A stretch of 7,035 nucleotides of DNA from an uncultured Isosphaeraceae bacterium. Its GTDB lineage: Bacteria > Planctomycetota > Planctomycetia > Isosphaerales > Isosphaeraceae. Where the stretch lies: contig CALCIC010000107.1 in assembly GCA_937907405.1 (NCBI GenBank), positions 1 to 7,035 of the forward strand. The letters run 5' to 3'. The notes under the pieces were generated by a model that saw only the letters and a program-made list of their open reading frames with translations, did no database searches and had not been told where the DNA came from. Positions 6,901 to 7,035 of the stretch are shown piece by piece. Position 1 is the stretch's first letter. Each line of letters opens with the position of its first letter. The position numbers and the translations under genes are program-made.

Positions 6901-7035
6901 CTGCCGGGCCTCGAACACGATCCCCATCCCCCCCTGGCCGAGCTTCCTGATCAACTCGAAATCGCCGAGCCGAACGCCGGCGGCGGGGCCGAGCAAGACC
7001 TCGGCGCCGGCGAGTTGGGCCGACACGCGGAGGAT
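3937..7035 (-). CDS. Membrane Ser/Thr protein kinase with WD40 propellers (5' end off window)
   Basis: At least 1,029 residues are visible, counting from the GTG at 7026. The frame stays open to base 7035 and there is no ribosome binding site before that GTG, so the true start is probably beyond the edge. The Hanks-type kinase domain spans about 23-290 and looks active: glycine loop LGQGGMGIV at 29-37, VALK lysine K52, helix-C E71, HRDVKPSN with D152 and N157, DFG at 170-172, SPE at 196-198 and DVYSLG at 212-217. A basic stretch precedes one transmembrane helix at about 317-340. Residues 345-410 form the helical linker usual in these proteins (Y-x-H-D-x-x-LAGQ to FPWHYLW). From 417 to 1013 I count about fourteen WD40-like repeats, each with an SPDG-type turn. 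The protein probably phosphorylates Ser/Thr targets in the cytoplasm and senses or scaffolds through the propellers on the other side of the membrane. Planctomycetes often encode such kinases beside ECF sigma factors; any such neighbour is outside the window. The stop is TAG. Confidence 0.96.
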   Translation of the reverse strand: MLRVSAQLAGAEVLLGPAAGVRLGDFELIRKLGQGGMGIVFEARQLSLGRPVALKALPLASALDPRQLSRFHIEARAAAQLHHTNIVPIFSVGCERGVHFYAMQLIEGRTLSTVIRDFRESVGSVEGRHALVAEVGLQAAEALEHAHRKGIVHRDVKPSNLMVDVRDNLWITDFGLARMDGDGGLTAQGDVLGTLRYMSPEQSSGDHSSVDHRTDVYSLGATLYELATLHPVHPGADRDELLHNLAVGEPRKLRSWDRSIPRDLETIILRALSRVRDQRYATAGAMADDLRRFLDHRPILARRPSLLRRAERWTRRHKALSASLAFALLLVVAGGAVIASLIARNGDLDRSRSRLDRIQRHAEYVHDVALAGQYVQLNKLDEAVALLSRHVPAPGVDDERGFPWHYLWRLCHLKPQRLSGHIGDVYHVDYAPDGKTLVTCGQDGTVRTWDAATGAPLRAFRGHAGDVDWATFSPDGKTLASCGDDGTVRLWDALDENAPSIVLGKHDKEAVSVVFSPDGLTLFSGDDLGRITAWDVAARREKRAFPSVETRVESLACSPDGQTLAVATLAGLWRFNVEAPVSKTRVAGFGSLCGIAYSHDGRSMAGGEWNGPVRLRTEKDGETVEKVLNSGPSGHAYGLAFSPDDRVLAVSHREGLVCLWDVESGARLRTYRTGRVRNWGVAFAPDGRKLAVCGADAKFVIWDARDVQDCQTVMLPEPLMTTITPALNRGTFTAAFRQGRNGVVLKTWDFFSRSMRPAPEYGLNEPIRGAVSPDGSRAVVHLGGPPWTRVVSVRENVSLPPLEGMDKSPSASEAFGGFATPAFSPDGARLAARVWPGRTCVWDLSTRRLIGAPSQGIAEFAFSPDGDRLALASGGGLDVWDLTTNSHREYPSSGFATGIPIVFTPKGRKAIVGYPLTRFAAVWTLDAPEARPAVVELPHGPFALAVSPDGSTLATGSSDGMITLVDLASLQAILTLETPSPDIRRLHFSPDGSTLLAAMYLDAPGTTPPAIAAWTFANSAEEWLGTGDFGGR
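5600..5744 (-). repeat. Direct DNA repeat within the first two WD40 units
   Basis: The 19-base string ending the shared GKTL/SPDG coding segment occurs identically at 5600-5618 and 5726-5744, 126 bases (42 codons) apart. The flanking bases are also clearly related. This marks WD40 repeats 1 and 2 as the most recently duplicated, or gene-converted, units of the propeller region. Confidence 0.6.

Overview
The window reads as chromosomal DNA from a planctomycete, most likely of the Isosphaeraceae type. This is inferred from three hallmarks: a large membrane Ser/Thr kinase fused to many WD40 repeats, two exported proteins ending in a PEP-CTERM sorting signal, and two proteins starting with the LEPR-XLL type of N-terminal motif (RLEARVALS and MLEERALMAS). 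All five genes I support lie on the minus strand, so transcription runs from right to left.

Layout in transcription order. (1) 7035-3937: a Ser/Thr kinase, transmembrane segment and about fourteen WD40-like repeats; its 5' end runs off the right edge. A perfect 16-bp palindrome follows one base after its stop. (2) 3745-3011: a secreted PEP-CTERM protein whose beta-rich body resembles DNRLRE/CBM96-type domains. (3) 2929-1205: a LEPR-XLL protein with an unrecognised beta-rich region, a bacterial Ig-like domain and a C-terminal zinc peptidase domain of the M15/LAS (D-Ala-D-Ala carboxypeptidase-like) type. (4) 1185-652: a second, small PEP-CTERM protein only 19 bases downstream of the peptidase stop, so the two are probably cotranscribed. 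(5) 85-651: about 570 bases without a credible gene, with one strong hairpin at 349-389. (6) 84-1: the first 28 codons of another LEPR-XLL protein that leaves the window at the left edge.

The common theme of genes 2-5 is export and surface placement: two exosortase-type C-terminal tags, two LEPR-XLL N-termini, and one probable cell-wall amidase/carboxypeptidase-like enzyme. The kinase at the right is a transmembrane sensor or scaffold and may not be functionally linked to the rest. Base composition changes sharply: sampled 60-base lines are about 43-50% GC in the peptidase/PEP-CTERM pair but up to about 80% in the kinase, so the pair may have been acquired separately.

No RNA gene, CRISPR array, insertion sequence or attachment site was seen. 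Nothing here is a clear-cut new system; the best candidate for novelty is the LEPR-XLL/Ig-like/M15 peptidase with its adjacent PEP-CTERM partner.
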